Assembly (NCBI GenBank): GCA_009869945.1
Contig: WIXG01000028.1
Coordinates: forward strand, 310,001 to 374,000
Direction: 5' to 3'
Length of the DNA stretch: 64,000 bases
DNA from: Mesaphorura yosii
Lineage: Eukaryota > Arthropoda > Collembola > Poduromorpha > Tullbergiidae
The stretch's first letter is position 1. Each line of letters opens with the position of its first letter. Shown piece after piece: positions 23,602-37,000 of this stretch. Below the pieces are notes generated by a model. The model made no database searches and was not told the DNA's origin. It saw nothing but the letters and a program-made list of their open reading frames with translations. A program made the position numbers and the translations under genes.

Positions 23602-24367
23602 CTACATAAGGAACCCAATGTAAAAAGCCGCGATGGCAATTGTCACGAACGGATAATCCATAGACAAAATTGTCGCCGAATTGCAGAAGTCCGTGTGGCA
23701 GATACAAAACCGGTGCTTGAACGGTGGACTGGGCGAAGGAAAATCCTTGTCTGTGTAACACATGTCAGTCAAGGACGCCTGGGTCATATTTAAACGTGGA
23801 TTGTGCTGACGAAGAGATTTGAGTGACATACATTGACGGGTCACAACGTCCGGCGCTAAAACAGAGACATCACCAACCATTAGTGGGGCGACTTTCAGCT
23901 TGCGACAAGTTGGATATGAGAATGGTCTTAAAACTAATACGAACTTATATCTGTTGACTTTCCAGCGCCGAACATGATAGTTTTGACACAAATATCTTCA
24001 TTTGAAGCACACATCACATACTTGACGACCTTTGGGTGCATCTTCGAACAACCGTCTGCGTGGTCCCCTGAAATATCATCTAGACGCTACCGGTTACATG
24101 TCGAGGACCAGTTGCTCAAACTAAACTCACCGAAAGGACGCATTGGTGTCCCCCACCTCACCCCGTCAGCACATTCTGAACATTGAATCCCACCGACACG
24201 ACTAGGAATTTTCCGAACCAGATGATTCGTTGTAGTTGATTCACCGAGCAGATGACAACCTGGGACCACCACGAACATGACTCTAGTTGCTGTGTTATTA
24301 TCTCGTAGCCGTATCGTATAAACTTACCAATAATGAGAAGCAGGCAAAGCTTCACCCTTAAGCTCAT
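23602..24367 (-). CDS. Ly6/uPAR three-finger domain protein, probably GPI-anchored
   Basis: Four exons on the minus strand: 24328-24367, 24131-24259, 23945-24067 and 23602-23855, 181 residues. A signal peptide (MSLRVKLCLLLIIG) is followed by a cysteine-rich ectodomain: IQCSECADG opens the fold, GC, MC, IC and RQCMSL lie in the middle, and RFCICHTDFCN closes it with the diagnostic final Cys-Asn. A hydrophobic C-terminal stretch (PFVTIAIAAFYIGFLM) is typical of a GPI-anchor signal. Arthropod Ly6 proteins act at the cell surface, for example in septate junctions or as channel modulators; the specific role here is unknown. The donor of exon 3 (GTTCGT) is non-ideal but gives the only phase-compatible join seen. 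The Met used gives the best signal peptide, although the frame is open upstream. Confidence 0.8.
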
Positions 24368-27300
24368 GACACCAGGTCGAGTCACTACACGCCGACGTCT
24401 TTCTTTCTGTTCGTGGGCTGTTTGTAGTTTAGACGCTCCCATTCGACAGATAGGGTTACAATCCATTTCGTAGTGAAGATGATTTCAGTTTTAAACAAGC
24501 CTCTGTTCTTTAATGATTTTAACAAGTTTCTTACCAGAAGATTCGGAGCACAATAAATACACGGGCTTAATAAATAAATGCGCCTTCCGAATCTTCCGCA
24601 CAGAATAGAAAAATGCGTTGTGTGCACTCGAAAACCTTGCCTTAATCCTATGCGTATGCTGTTTTTTGCTAATCCTTTGTCTGGGTTTTCATTTACGCTA
24701 TCTTGTACCTCTGTTCAAGGCTGCATAGACCACACGAAAATGTGTTTGCTCAAAAATTTGGTGGAGTGACTTGACAGAATTCAACCTTCAAGCTTCATGG
24801 CATTAATCGCGGTTGAATGGCAGTTGATCGTTGAGTTGTAAAAACCACTTGTTTTCGTAAGTTAACCTTGTACTTTTCTTCACCGTGGTATAAAGTAGAA
24901 GCAATTTATTTCTCGTAGCTTTGCGGTTCACCCTCTCCTGGATCGAGCATACTGACTCCTAGTGCGGGTTCGGCCCAGGCTTGGCATTTGCCTCACTTCA
25001 CCCGAAACTCACTGTGCATCTGTCACGCGAAAAAGAAAATGGGGAAAGAAATCACGGACCAGCAAGAGAATTATGAAAGTCAGCGTGCGGATGACTGGAT
25101 GGACGAAGAAGAGAGAAGGAATAGAAAACTTGGTCTGTGAATTTCCTTCCGTCCATATTTTCCTGCAGTTATTGAATACCCATCATGTGGTGTACCGGCA
25201 AACTGGCGATTGGCTGATGGACAGGCATAGCCATTAAGTAAAGCATGAATGAAATCGTAGTATTACAATATCCATTTGGAAATGATGCCAGACAAATCGA
25301 AAGCAAATGTGAATTCGGTACATGACCAGCTGATGGAGAGGATTTATTGTCAAGTTCAGAGTAACAATTTGCTTTTCCATCTCAACCTGCATTACAGTTT
25401 TAAGTTTAAACTTTTGTATTTCATATTTCTTGAAACCACTGGCAATCGCTTGCTCTTTCACTCATTGCCTTTCCTTGTGCACTTTCTTTCATTCCGCTCG
25501 TCAGGTTCAATGCAAGAAACCTTCTAACCAGAGTAAGTAACAGCGATGAAAATGGAAAGCTTCATTTTCCAAAAATTCCCCTTGGGAAATAAATCAACTT
25601 GTTGTCCGCGTCGGTTTTGGTTTTACGTGAGCGAAATGCAGCGAAAGTAAGAGCGAGCAGCAATGGAAAAACGGCTGCTCTGTCTCCAGGTAACATTGTC
25701 AAGACCTGGCCATATTTAGATTTTCATTGCCAACTTGGAGTTTGTGCTTTGTGTATTGGGTACAATTTCAGAAAATGTCCGTGCAATAAATATTAAATGA
25801 TGGTGCCATTACCATTAAGGAATAAGCAAGATAGAAATCTGTGAACTCATCATTACTTTCATTTTTGTATCTCTCCGCACTAATGGTCTATCCATTCTTC
25901 TTGGACCTGCGGGGGTGAGAATGAAAAGTTGTGAAGAAAGAATGGAACGAATGGGGCATGGGCACTGGACGCATGTTGCTAACAATTCCTGCAGTATACA
26001 GTTGAGAGTTGTGGTTCAAAGAATGTATTTTTCACAATACCAACAACAGAGAGGAATTACTCATTTTAATCGCTCCTGGGTCATCTTTCCTCATCATAAC
26101 AATGGAATTAACGGCAGCAATACAACAGATTCGACTGGAAGACGAAGCGTATTCCATTTTTCAATTTGCTATGCGCGATAAGAACTACAAAAATTAAAAG
26201 ATAGTCACAATCTAATGCGGTGGTTGGTGAAATCATAACTTCCATCATGATAATAAAATACTGCTGCACTTACAGCATTCACTCGAGTCGAAGTGGAACC
26301 TTCTCACATTTTCTCATACCACATTGCTTTTGGTGCCAACGTCAACGCCAGTTCCAACTTTCCAACAAAGTAATAGCATTTCTTTGTGGCTGCAAAGGCA
26401 CGGAGAAAGGCATGTCATAAATGTGGATTAATGCACAGAGCAGAGAGAAAGGAATAAACCCGTGATAACGGTTATCATCGTAATAGACATTAATGAACTG
26501 CCCAGACGGAACGTAAACATTCGCTGGTGGCAGCACGAGGTAATAATTTTCGTTTCAAAGAAAGTTACGGCCAAGTGATTACTTATATAAACAGCAAATG
26601 AAAACGGGAATGGCAAGACTATGTGTTGGCAAACTTTAACCTCAATTTCACTATGCAATTTTGTCTATATTTAAAAATTGTTGCCACGTACTCAAATTTT
26701 ATCAGCACACGGCGAAACTACGAAGGCGATATCCAAGTTATTTAGAAGCTGGGCTGGCGTAATTATGCATTGTAAAATGCTTAAAAGTCCAGCGGCCACT
26801 GATAAGCTGCACTTCAGTGCATTCTTCAAGTAGACGGAGCAGAAAAAGAACACGGACAAAAAGCCCATAAAACTTTCTCCCTATCATAATTTGACAATTT
26901 TTAATACTCGATTTATGCGTTTCTTTGTTTTACGAGGCTCCTTTCTTCTTGCGTGCCACGCAGATAAGATTAGAAGTGCCAAATTACGTTGTTTATCCCA
27001 ACACGTTGCTGACGTCGGCATTACTCAATTTTTGCATTATTGAGATATTGGAGCGGAGCGTTCAGTTTAAAAATCTTTGGAATTCCTTTAGCTTGAGAGT
27101 TGAGATTGTGGAGTTGGTGGTTTAATAATTGTGTGCCATTTAAAATAATGGGTTGCGTCAGTCAGAACAGTGAAAGCAGTTGCAAAGCACTACACGTTGA
27201 ATGCAGTTCTGCATTGCAGGGTGAAAGATAAAGCTAAGTGAATAAGTAAACTTGGATTGAAAGGAAAGTGCCTGCAATGTGCAATGTGTACATAAAGCAT

Positions 27301-30300
27301 TAACCGCGCATACATGTTGAAGTCAATAAAATTCCAATTTGTTGGGCATTTACAACCAAATCGTCCCCAATGGGAAAGTCATGTCTTGAGGGTTAAGTGT
27401 CTTGATCGATCTTTATGCGAGCGAGACAGAATGCCAACAGCGACTTTGCGCAGCGGGCAAGCTTTTCGGAGAAAGTGAAACCGACACGGGCCAGGCAACA
27501 GGCGAAGCGGATCCGCCGAAATCTCTTCCGCTTTTCTTTGCCCGGAAAGACGTCAAGACGCCGCAGCGTTTCTTATGATTTCTTAAAAGCTGGGTGGGCA
27601 TCCAACTGAACGAAAAATGCGCTGAACTCCTTACAGAAACTGCAGCAAGTATCGATGCACAAATTCGTCCAAAGAGCTCGCATAAACAGTGGAATGATTA
27701 TTGCACACATGTGAATGGCATGCACGTTACTGCATTTCATGAATGGCTCGCAACATTTATCAATTGGGCTAGCTTTCCTCTTCGCTCCCCTCGCTTCCTT
27801 TCCTTTCTATTTACATCTTCCCTTTCATCGCATCTTTGCTCAGTTGTTAGTTTGCGCTTCAATAATATTCGGTGGAAGAAGTTTATCGTCATCGTGAAGA
27901 CGCGGGCTGTAACTCATATTATGCACGTACTTACATACTGTGCTTTCAATACGAATAATGCACTGCACGAACCAAGAATGGGACCAGCAAACTTGCTTTT
28001 CGTTCACCTCCGCTGCACTTTCTCCGCTAAGAATTTTAACCCCAAATGCACCTCGAAACGACGTAGCTGACGGACCGAAATTTCCATTGAATTGAGGTGA
28101 GTGAACAGAGAAGAGAGACTGAACGTGTGCATTGTACAACCAAATCTTGTTACGGGTAAGTGCAAGTGCGATTGAAAAAACTTGATGCACTTGACATGTC
28201 AATGCCGGCCCATTAATGGGGATGTACGCACGAACAACTGTCTTCAGCGAGCGAAAGCAACAACATTATGATAATTGAGAGTCAATATTATTTCTCCTGA
28301 CATACTTTACATTCTTGAGTCACAGCCACAAGAATTGCCGTGATGCCACTTACATGTTGACAAATCCAAGGCTTACAAAGAAATTTTCAATTTTAGTGCA
28401 GACATGGGCCTTGGGTCTCAAAGTTAATTCACTGCATCTTAGGTACACGTGTAGAGAACAGAGCGTGTGGAAAGCGTGGTGCGGACGAAGAGAATAGAGA
28501 AGAGATTGATAATGAATTGTGGAAGAAGGGGAGCAATAAGCTCGGAGGTAAATCAAGTGCATCAAGAACCTATTCACAGCGACTCAATGGAGAAATTTCT
28601 CTTGAAAAGATAAATAAAAATCTGAGACATTTTTCTTTCCACGGTCTCACGTTCTCGCACGGCGCGGGGAGTCCTGCTGATTTTCTCCCTCCTGATACTC
28701 CAGATACTCGATGCTGGGAAAAGTTAGACGCTGCTGCAACACTTGAGTTTGGCTCTTCATTTTCCGAGAAACTTGAGCTAATATTTGCATATTTCAATGA
28801 GAATGAGTGGCTCTCATAGAAATGAAATACATTATGCAGAAGTGTTGAGGAGTTTTGACTGAGTCGAGATCCCTAATTGCCTTGCTCACTTTTATTCACA
28901 GCCACAAGGAGGAATATACCAGCAGGGAAGAATTTGATGCTAAGCTTAGAGTTTTCTCATTCATTCATCAGTCACAAGCTAGCAAGGCGAGGCTAGCCGA
29001 GGAAAAGTTGCGCAATTAAAATATTCTAGACAGTATTTGCTTTACGTAATCTAATAACGAAGCAAGGAGAAAGGGTGTACTGTGAATGCATGCAGGAGAA
29101 ATTGACACCCGAGCTTTGTACTACGCAGTATGAAAATCGACAACTCTAAATTTGTCGCCTTGCATTGACTTTTCCTTTCCGCTCTTTCTCCCACTGACGA
29201 CCAAGGAAGAGTAAGACTTCTATAAACCGGTTCTAATAGTTCCTGAGAAATTTCCTAAAGTTGAACTGAATGATCAGCACGAGCGAAGTCTGTAATTATT
29301 GGAAAGCACGTAATTTTAGGGATTAATACTCATTTCATCGTCTAGCCAAGCGGGAGTTAGATTGATTAATGCAATTAACTACTTCGATCATGTACTTTGG
29401 CTTAATAATATGTAATTTATTTTTACTTTTACATCTTCAAGGATATATCGCAATTACATCAACTTGGTTACGCCGGATTAAACCAGATCTGCGAAAATCG
29501 AATGACTGTACGCAGGGTAAAAGAGAAAGAATATGGCACCACTCACCACAATGGTAAGTGTCTGCAGTACCTGCTGAATTGGAAAAGAGAAACACAAATC
29601 TATGGCATGTGTACCTTTAAAAGTGACTAAATTGCAAACAACAGACATGGGCCGTAAGTAACACAAATATGGTTTTCGCTTTATGTCTCCTACAGATTCG
29701 GACCAAGACGAGAGAGGCCATCTGGATTTCTTTATGACATCTTTATATTTTCGTTTAATAACTTGTGCCATAAGAGCCCCATAAAGAAACACTAAAAACT
29801 CTTACCGCCTTTCACTCGCAGACATTCATTAACATTTTTATTGTGGCTCTAAACTTTAAATTCTTACTGTTATTTCAATCACTGCAATAAGAAAGCGGTG
29901 AAATTAAGAGAAAACTACGTAGCCAAGTGTTATGACCATTGCTGCAATACATCGAAGGAGGACAGAAGGCTTTGTGATGAATTAAAAGCGTGACTTGATG
30001 TGCAGTGAACAAATGAATTCTCAGCATGCATGCTATCCGTTGTCAGTTCCGGATTTCAAGACAGTGATGCTTCGAATAAGCGTCCCAGAACAATTCTTAT
30101 ATGCTTTTACTATTCAGTTTTATTTCAGATTCGCTTTCAAAGTATTCCTCATAATATCATATCATATCACGTCATTTCGCGTTCTGATTCAGATGCAAAA
30201 TACAAGTTTCCTTTTACGGGTTTCCGCGTAGCAGCTTGGAAAATACTTGCACACGTGCAATTGTGCACTGCAATATAAACTAATTTACGATTGACGCTTT

Positions 30301-30502
30301 TGATGTAGTTTCTTAATCATAAATCTTATTTGGTAATTAAATACATGAAGAAAAATCATTCGCGTTTTTAATCAGCAATGATTTTTGCAATCTTTGGTCG
30401 TGCTCAAACAGCTGTATGTCCTCTGGATGAGGCATTCTTGACAGACGTTTAGCTTAATTTAAATCGATATAGTAACAGAAAATTAATTTCAGAAAATAAA
30501 GG
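24368..30502. other. Gene-poor region between the Ly6 and LHFPL genes
   Basis: About 6 kb without a recognised gene. ORFs are short and lack motifs. A plus-strand ORF of 33 codons at 25039-25140 is highly charged (QRADDWMDEEERRNRK) but isolated. A 158-codon plus-strand ORF at 27594-28070 shows no coding signature. The region contains many purine-rich GAGA-like tracts and may be regulatory, which is only a guess. Confidence 0.4.
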
Positions 30503-33500
30503 TTATATGTACTTTGGTAATATTTCGTAGCGAACGTCGTAAGTAAATTTGACTAGAATCGGACAGTAGAGTGCGAGTGACGCACAGACGAGAACCAGAG
30601 CGTATGCCCAACCAATCTCGCATTCGCCCAATTTGTATAAACTGGCCGAGGATCCGCAGTGGTGGTGTACGAAATCAGAGTCGAATCCAATCGGGAACAT
30701 AAGCAGCGAGAGAAACAACAGCGCCACTGCAAAGAGAGATAAGCATTAGCGGGTTCATCGAGAAGATTCTGGAACGAGCCAAGCCACGTGGAAGACATGC
30801 CATTAAATTGCAAAATGAGTGTCTCCTCGCACGCCAGTTGAATCTGAGTTCAGTGACTCATAGTAACACGTGGGAAATAATTCTTCCTTCGAAATAAGAA
30901 ATACTCCTCTTTATGATTGTCTTGGACTCCTTTTCCGTTTCTGGCGCATTTCTTTCCTGCCAACACCGGGCGTATCAGAATAAAAAAGAAGCTGACCTCC
31001 AACAGTCTGTGCCTGTCCGATGGTTGTGGCCACTTGATAGCGAAGCAGTGACGAGGGTAAAGCCACAGCAAGTGTCGAGAGGACTGCGCTCACGCAAAGT
31101 GTCACACAACCGCTCCCTCCAATGACTGTCACCATCTGCTCGTACAACAAATGAAAAGAACTGTTAATAAAATACGGCATGGACGACGAGAAGAAAACCC
31201 ACAAAAGACCAACAACTCCCGCCTGACTTAAGTTTGTGAAATTAAATCTCGGCTTTCGTGGTGGCTATCCGTGACTGAGTCGCTTGGCCTAAATGACATG
31301 GCGTGGACGAGGGTGCTGAGTTCCTACTTTACAAGTTGCTGCCCGATACTTTCACCGCTTGGCTTTCCAAATTTTTACACACCACGGACAGCTTTCGTAC
31401 GAACTGTATCGTAAAAATCTGAGAACTACTATTAACATATCCCGATTTAACTTTGACGCGACATGTGAAGACAACTGCAGCCATACAGTAAGAAGCGGCT
31501 GTAAAGGAAGTTGAATCTCTGTTTCATTTGGAGCTCTGTTTTGTTTGCTATTTGGAAGCTTTGACTTTTCTTGCCGCTGCTGTTTTGGGGGCAATCGTAA
31601 ACGAAAGTGCACGAGCATTCGGAGTTTAATGAGAAAACCAAGCCCAAGAAAGCAAGCAAGTATTCTGCCATCAAAGCGCAGATGAATGAAAAGAATAAAA
31701 ACACTAATAAAAAGTTTCTTCCATTTGTGCCGCGTCGCACATTTCTCGTTCATTGTGAGAGGAATTGTAATTCATTCCTTCACAAAAGCCAGGCCAAAAC
31801 TGCGCAGCGAACGAGTAAAGAATGAGTACGAGTGAACTTTAAAAGCCCGAAATGCTTTTTATTAACTGCAATTTGTACGCATAAAAAGAGGGTTTTTATA
31901 TTCATGTCGGGCTTTGAGGCAGAGAAAGGTTAAATATCATCTTGCACTGTTTGCTCGTATCCGGATTGTGTAAATATGGAAGGCTAAGGTCGTCTACCGG
32001 AATTATCCGTGATTATTATTCATAAATAACTTTTATTTTGATAGATGCATTAATAATTTATAGGTCTTCTGGAATTTCCAGTCGGCCCAGTAGCTGAGGA
32101 ATGAGTAATGACTTTTTTAGCCCTGCATGACATGCAAGTGCAATTTGCAGTGGAGAAAGTGCATTTGCCATTCTCGCTGTGTGGAAAATGAATTTTATTA
32201 ATAATAAAACTTCTCGTGGCTGAAATCAAGCAGGATCAGAATTCAAAAATTAAATAATTTATGGTCCTGGCAATCACACCACGCAAGTGGGCTGTGAACG
32301 CCGTAAAGATATACGACGGAACAAAGATCCTGGTAAGACATGAAGGATTTAGTTAAGCACTTAAGGTCTTAAGCGTACTTCGCTCGTGTGTTGGGCTTAA
32401 GAAGTGTTCGTGTTCGACTGGAATACTAAAATGAAAAGGAATATGCTCCAACTCAACCTTTGATGGGCTTTGGCTAATTTCAGAATTTTGAATTAAAGAA
32501 GAGGACGATAATCTAAAGAATATTAAGTTCGAGGTAGCATTATCATAGATTCCTTGACATTGTCGAATCAATTCGCCACACGATAGTGACTTTAAAGGTA
32601 AGAATTTACTCACGAAATCTGAAAAGTAATTCTGAGAACGTAAGTGTCTCGATCGCGCTAGTGTCCTGACGCTGATTACGATTTTATTTTTGTGTTTTTG
32701 TAAGTTACTGTTGCATAATGCGAAGTAAAATATTGGTGCCCAGACAACGGTGAAAAGAGCTCCGAGATGCAGTGAATCATAACGCGATGAATGACAGAAA
32801 AATGTACAGCAGTGAGGTCCATGTAACGTCTTCGTGATCCTGCTGTGATGGTATGGTTGTCTGCGTTTCTCTCGCTTTTCAACGGATTTCTTCTACCAAC
32901 GCTACTTCTGCTGTGCATCACTACCGAAGCGAATAATGTGCTCGAGTAAGAAAGTGGCACTGAACTGGAATCAAATCAAAATTGGAAAACTTTCTTCCAC
33001 AAAATGAAACTATATTTTTGCTGTTTGCTGTTTTGCTGCTGCCTTGGCTTCTGTTTTCTTTGCATTTCATTGCATTATGCAAGAGAAAGAAAAATAATTC
33101 AGGCAACTGGAAAATTATGTGTTAGTTTTTGCTTGTCTGAAACTTTTCCTGCTGTCCCTCATCTATTACAATGATAGCCGTACTTCTGCAGCGTGTTCTC
33201 GAGAATACTCAATACGTGGATTTTATAAACATTTTCACCCTTTTTATTCACGACTTCTCATGCGCCCACATTGAATTGCATGTTATTTCTCAATTTGTAA
33301 CTCACCGGCCACAGCCAAGAAATGGTGTGGAGATGATCTTCACCGTACAATTGACACTGGTACACTACACTTTCACGTGTGCTGGCTCGCGGATTGCTCG
33401 TGCAAATTCCAAGCGTACCGAATCTAATTGTGACTAGCACTTTGGTTATTTTCACCAGTTTTTGCGTCTGTAATTCATATCCACTGCTTAACGATTTAGT

Positions 33501-33923
33501 TAGGATCGTGTAGTTTTCTTCATTGTACATAAAATAGTCGTCGTTGGTCAAAAGCTCAGCTTCGATGTCGGGCACGGGTTCGCTTGCGTCACGATCGTTG
33601 TAAAATGATGCTGATTGGTCGTCAATGTCAGTGTAACTGATTGGTCTTGATTGTGTCGGAGGAGCAGTCTTGTATGACTTCTTGACCTGGGCCGTATACT
33701 CCTCATTATGCTTTGAATCGTTGCCAAACTCGTAGTAGTTTGTTATGATTAAGTTGCGCTTGACGACCCAGTCAGCCTGAAGAAAGCTAAAGATCGCCAG
33801 TACTGCCAGGCCCAATGATAGAATGACCCAGAAGAAAGTGACCGACCAAGAGGTCACGATTATGCTTCGTTTGCACTCCATGGCTTTATTTTGAAACCAC
33901 CTTTTCACTTTCACCTCCTTCAA
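30503..33923 (-). CDS. LHFPL tetraspan family protein
   Basis: Three exons on the minus strand: 33306-33923, 30997-31135 and 30503-30726, 326 residues. The N-terminus carries the family hallmark MECKRSIIVTSWSVTFFWVI and first helix (about 23-45). The second helix is in exon 2 (CVTLCVSAVLSTLAVAL). The third (VALLFLSLLMFPIGF), the Cys-containing loop and the motif LGECEIGWAYALVLV with the fourth helix are in exon 3. LHFPL proteins are four-pass membrane proteins; vertebrate members associate with mechanotransduction channels or synaptic GABA-A receptors. The first extracellular loop is about 150 residues, rich in Asp, Glu, Tyr and Ser, and makes the protein about 100 residues longer than the usual 200-230. 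Introns are about 2.2 kb and 0.27 kb. The subfamily is not resolved. The exon 2 acceptor (GAGCAG) lacks a strong pyrimidine tract. Confidence 0.87.
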
Positions 33924-34041
33924 TCACAACCTCGATTCACTAAATCCGGTACAGAGACTTGTCCAATCCATCTCGAATCTCACAACCACGAGACTAGTTG
34001 GTCGTCGATGTTCGCCGGAGCAGGCTGAAGTCCTGAATGAT

Positions 34042-34070
34042 ACGCTGTCCTGCTTGAGACAGCGTTTAAA
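34042..34070 (-). promoter_or_regulatory. Candidate LHFPL core promoter with adjoining hairpin
   Basis: On the minus strand TTTAAA (34065-34070) lies about 145 bp upstream of the LHFPL start codon, with an ATCATTC initiator-like sequence about 30 bp downstream of it. Beside it is a perfect 8-bp inverted repeat, ACGCTGTC at 34042-34049 and GACAGCGT at 34058-34065, separated by 8 bp. The promoter role is inferred from position only. Confidence 0.35.
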
Positions 34071-37000
34071 TGCCGAGAAGGGAAACTTTCTCATTCTTTC
34101 CCGGATTCCCCAGCTGAAGACTTTCTACTTGCGTGCTTCCTCTTTCGCTTTCATTCCATCGCATCGCACATACCGAATCATCACTTGCTTGTGGCTACAC
34201 AATGCCGCGTAGAGTACCAGCTCATGGCTCACGGCTGCTAAGCGTGGTGCAGGGTTGCGTTCTTGGTTCTTGTGCGACTGCGACTGGTCGGGTTGTACTT
34301 TCGTGGAAGCAACAAGCTTCATGCACGACTCCAGAGAATTCTTCCAACAGGCTGTCAATTGCTTGCATCCTGTGTATGAATTTCCCCTGGTTCGCTGCAA
34401 CATGCAGTCTAAACGTAACTGCGAACCTCGCTGGAAGTGTGACTAGTTTGTGTGAACGGTGGTGTAAATGTAATTCGACACCACTTCATTCTGTCTTTGT
34501 GTTTGGAGAAGAATCATCAAATTTCTGATTATAATTCTTGTCTGGAATGCCCGTCATTTATGTAACTGGAGCTCAAGCTGTGTTCTCCTACTAGAATCTC
34601 TCCTGCTTTCTAATATTTGCTCTTGTAAATATGATAGGCGGGCGCTGCATAAATGCAAGGCTAAACTGAATCTGGAAAATTGGCATTAACGAAAGTCAAG
34701 TGAATCAGCATGAAAAGAATCGTGCAGTGATCAGCGAAGAGTTGAATTCTGATCTCAAGCTGAAACGGTCCAAATCATAGCTTCTCATGCCATAAATTAG
34801 AGGGTGGATAGCAATTTATTCGATTTTGAGTGTTACAGTCTCACCCTACCACGCCTTTATGACTCGTGAAACAAGCACTGTTTCGGCCCTGTCAATAATG
34901 ATCTCTTAATCCAACGGAGAATTTAAGAGGACTCATGTCATATGTAGCAAGATAACGCTAAACTCCCAACGAAACAAGAATTTGAATTTCAGTCAGTCGC
35001 ATCCCGAAACAAAACAATCAAGCGTTAAGCTTAAAGTATTTAACCAATCTCCAGCCACTCACTTAAAATAAAATCGTTCTCAAATGATTTCCCAGCTTTT
35101 CCCTATTTCAGATTCACTTTTAAATTTTCTGATCTTCAGGTAATCATGTTTCAATCAAGTCTCTCCCGAACTGCGATCCATCAGCTTAAAGTCGAACAGA
35201 ACTGCAACACCATCGTAAAACCATTTGAGCTTTTCGTTGGATGCTATAAGCAGTGCAGTACGGCACGTGATATTTCAATGCTTGTGTTGCAAAAGGAAGA
35301 GCATCTTCAAGATAAAAACAGCGAGTCATTTGTCACTCTCAAGAATTTGACTGCACAAAATGTAATCCTTGCTGCTCTTGGAACTTCACTTTTCTAGATC
35401 CAGATTTCAGACTAGCGAGACAGACTTGGTTCTGGTTTGCAGCAAGAGTATCATACGACAAAGATACTGCACTCCATTATTTAGTGAATGCGTGTGAGAT
35501 TCCTTATCTTAAGCGGCATACCACTTGCGCATCTTTTCAGGTTGTTGAACATTTGCCTGATGAGAGAGATTTGTTTCGCCGACTTCTTAGCGCAATTTTG
35601 TGGAACGAGTAAAAATGTCCCAATTTATCAAAGATAAAACAAAAATTTGTCTTGGTGTTAGAAACAATGAAACATTCTTTACATTTCAATGGACATGTGC
35701 AACAGGAAGCAACTCTCGACATATGAGCGACACCCTCGCGTGTGTGGATTTGTCCGTTTGCAAATGCCATTGGATTATGCAAGCTGGAATTCAGAGCTTC
35801 TTGCTTCGACAGATGTTCAACTAATTACGCGTCAGGACACCGTACAGGTCGTTCAAACTGAAAGAACAAAATGTTGACATGTGCGTTATCTTGATCCTCT
35901 GTCCTCCAACAGTTCAAAGCATGGATTTTAACATGTGCGTGTGCGCCTAGGATGATTACGAGCATAATTTAATTAAAGCGCAATTGCGGTGATTGCCAAG
36001 CTCAAAAATGAAGTCCAGGTCCTGGACGCACACAAAATCCAATTATCAAATGTCGTGATTGCGAGTATCGACGCGGACCTATGCTTGGAGCCGCAGCACT
36101 CACTCTGTTGTGGTCAAGATCAAGAGAGAAAGTGCACGAAAAGCTCTAATGTGTGATTTTCAGATTATAACAATATTATATTTCAGTCTAATCACGCTCT
36201 CGTCGTCGGGGTCTCTTGTGCTTTATGCTTTTGAAATGAGAGGGTAGGATAATGTTATTAGTAATATTGTGGTGATGGAAAGTGACATGAACCATTCGCG
36301 TAGTCATGCCGATGCTGTCGGCCTCATTTTCAGCACGCAGAAACAGCAATAGCAAATTGTGAATCATCAGAAACTTCATTTTTGTCGTGGCATAACAATG
36401 CACAGTGTTTACACAGTATTGAAGTGAGACATCGGGATTAATGAAAACATTCATGCACAATAATATGCACCAAATATGTTTGGGATCGGGACGGCGATGA
36501 ATCACAAGTCAGCGGAGCGGAGGGTCGAAATGAAATCCGATGCAGTATTAACCATTACGCCACACTAATGTAAAAAATAAGTAGACGACGACTGAGACTG
36601 CTTGTGAACAGTGGAAAACCGCAAAATATATTACATTTCGATACTGCCATCATTGCCTCGATTCTGCCAGTCTTCTGACGAGAGGTACGACCGCAGATTT
36701 TGTGGCGTTAATGTTTTCCACGTCAGTGCGCATTCCTTTTCAAAGGTAAGGAAAGGGCAACCAGAATTGTGGAATGATATGCTACGACAATGTCATACTA
36801 CCTTCACAACTGACTTTTAATTTAACTACCCACTAGCTGCAAGGTGGGAACTATGAAATAAAGGCGTCAACAAAGTTCAAACCAAGCTAAATAAATTTTG
36901 AGGAATAATGTAGCAAAAATTTTATTCCTGAATCATTTGAGACGAAGGCTTCCGGAAGACCTCTGAGTTGTGCATTGATTAAGAAAATGGCGGGAGTACG

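Noticed and set aside
27594-28070. Plus-strand ORF of 158 codons
   Set aside because: It has a mixed low-quality composition, no domain, and overlaps a minus-strand ORF of similar length. Chance is likely.
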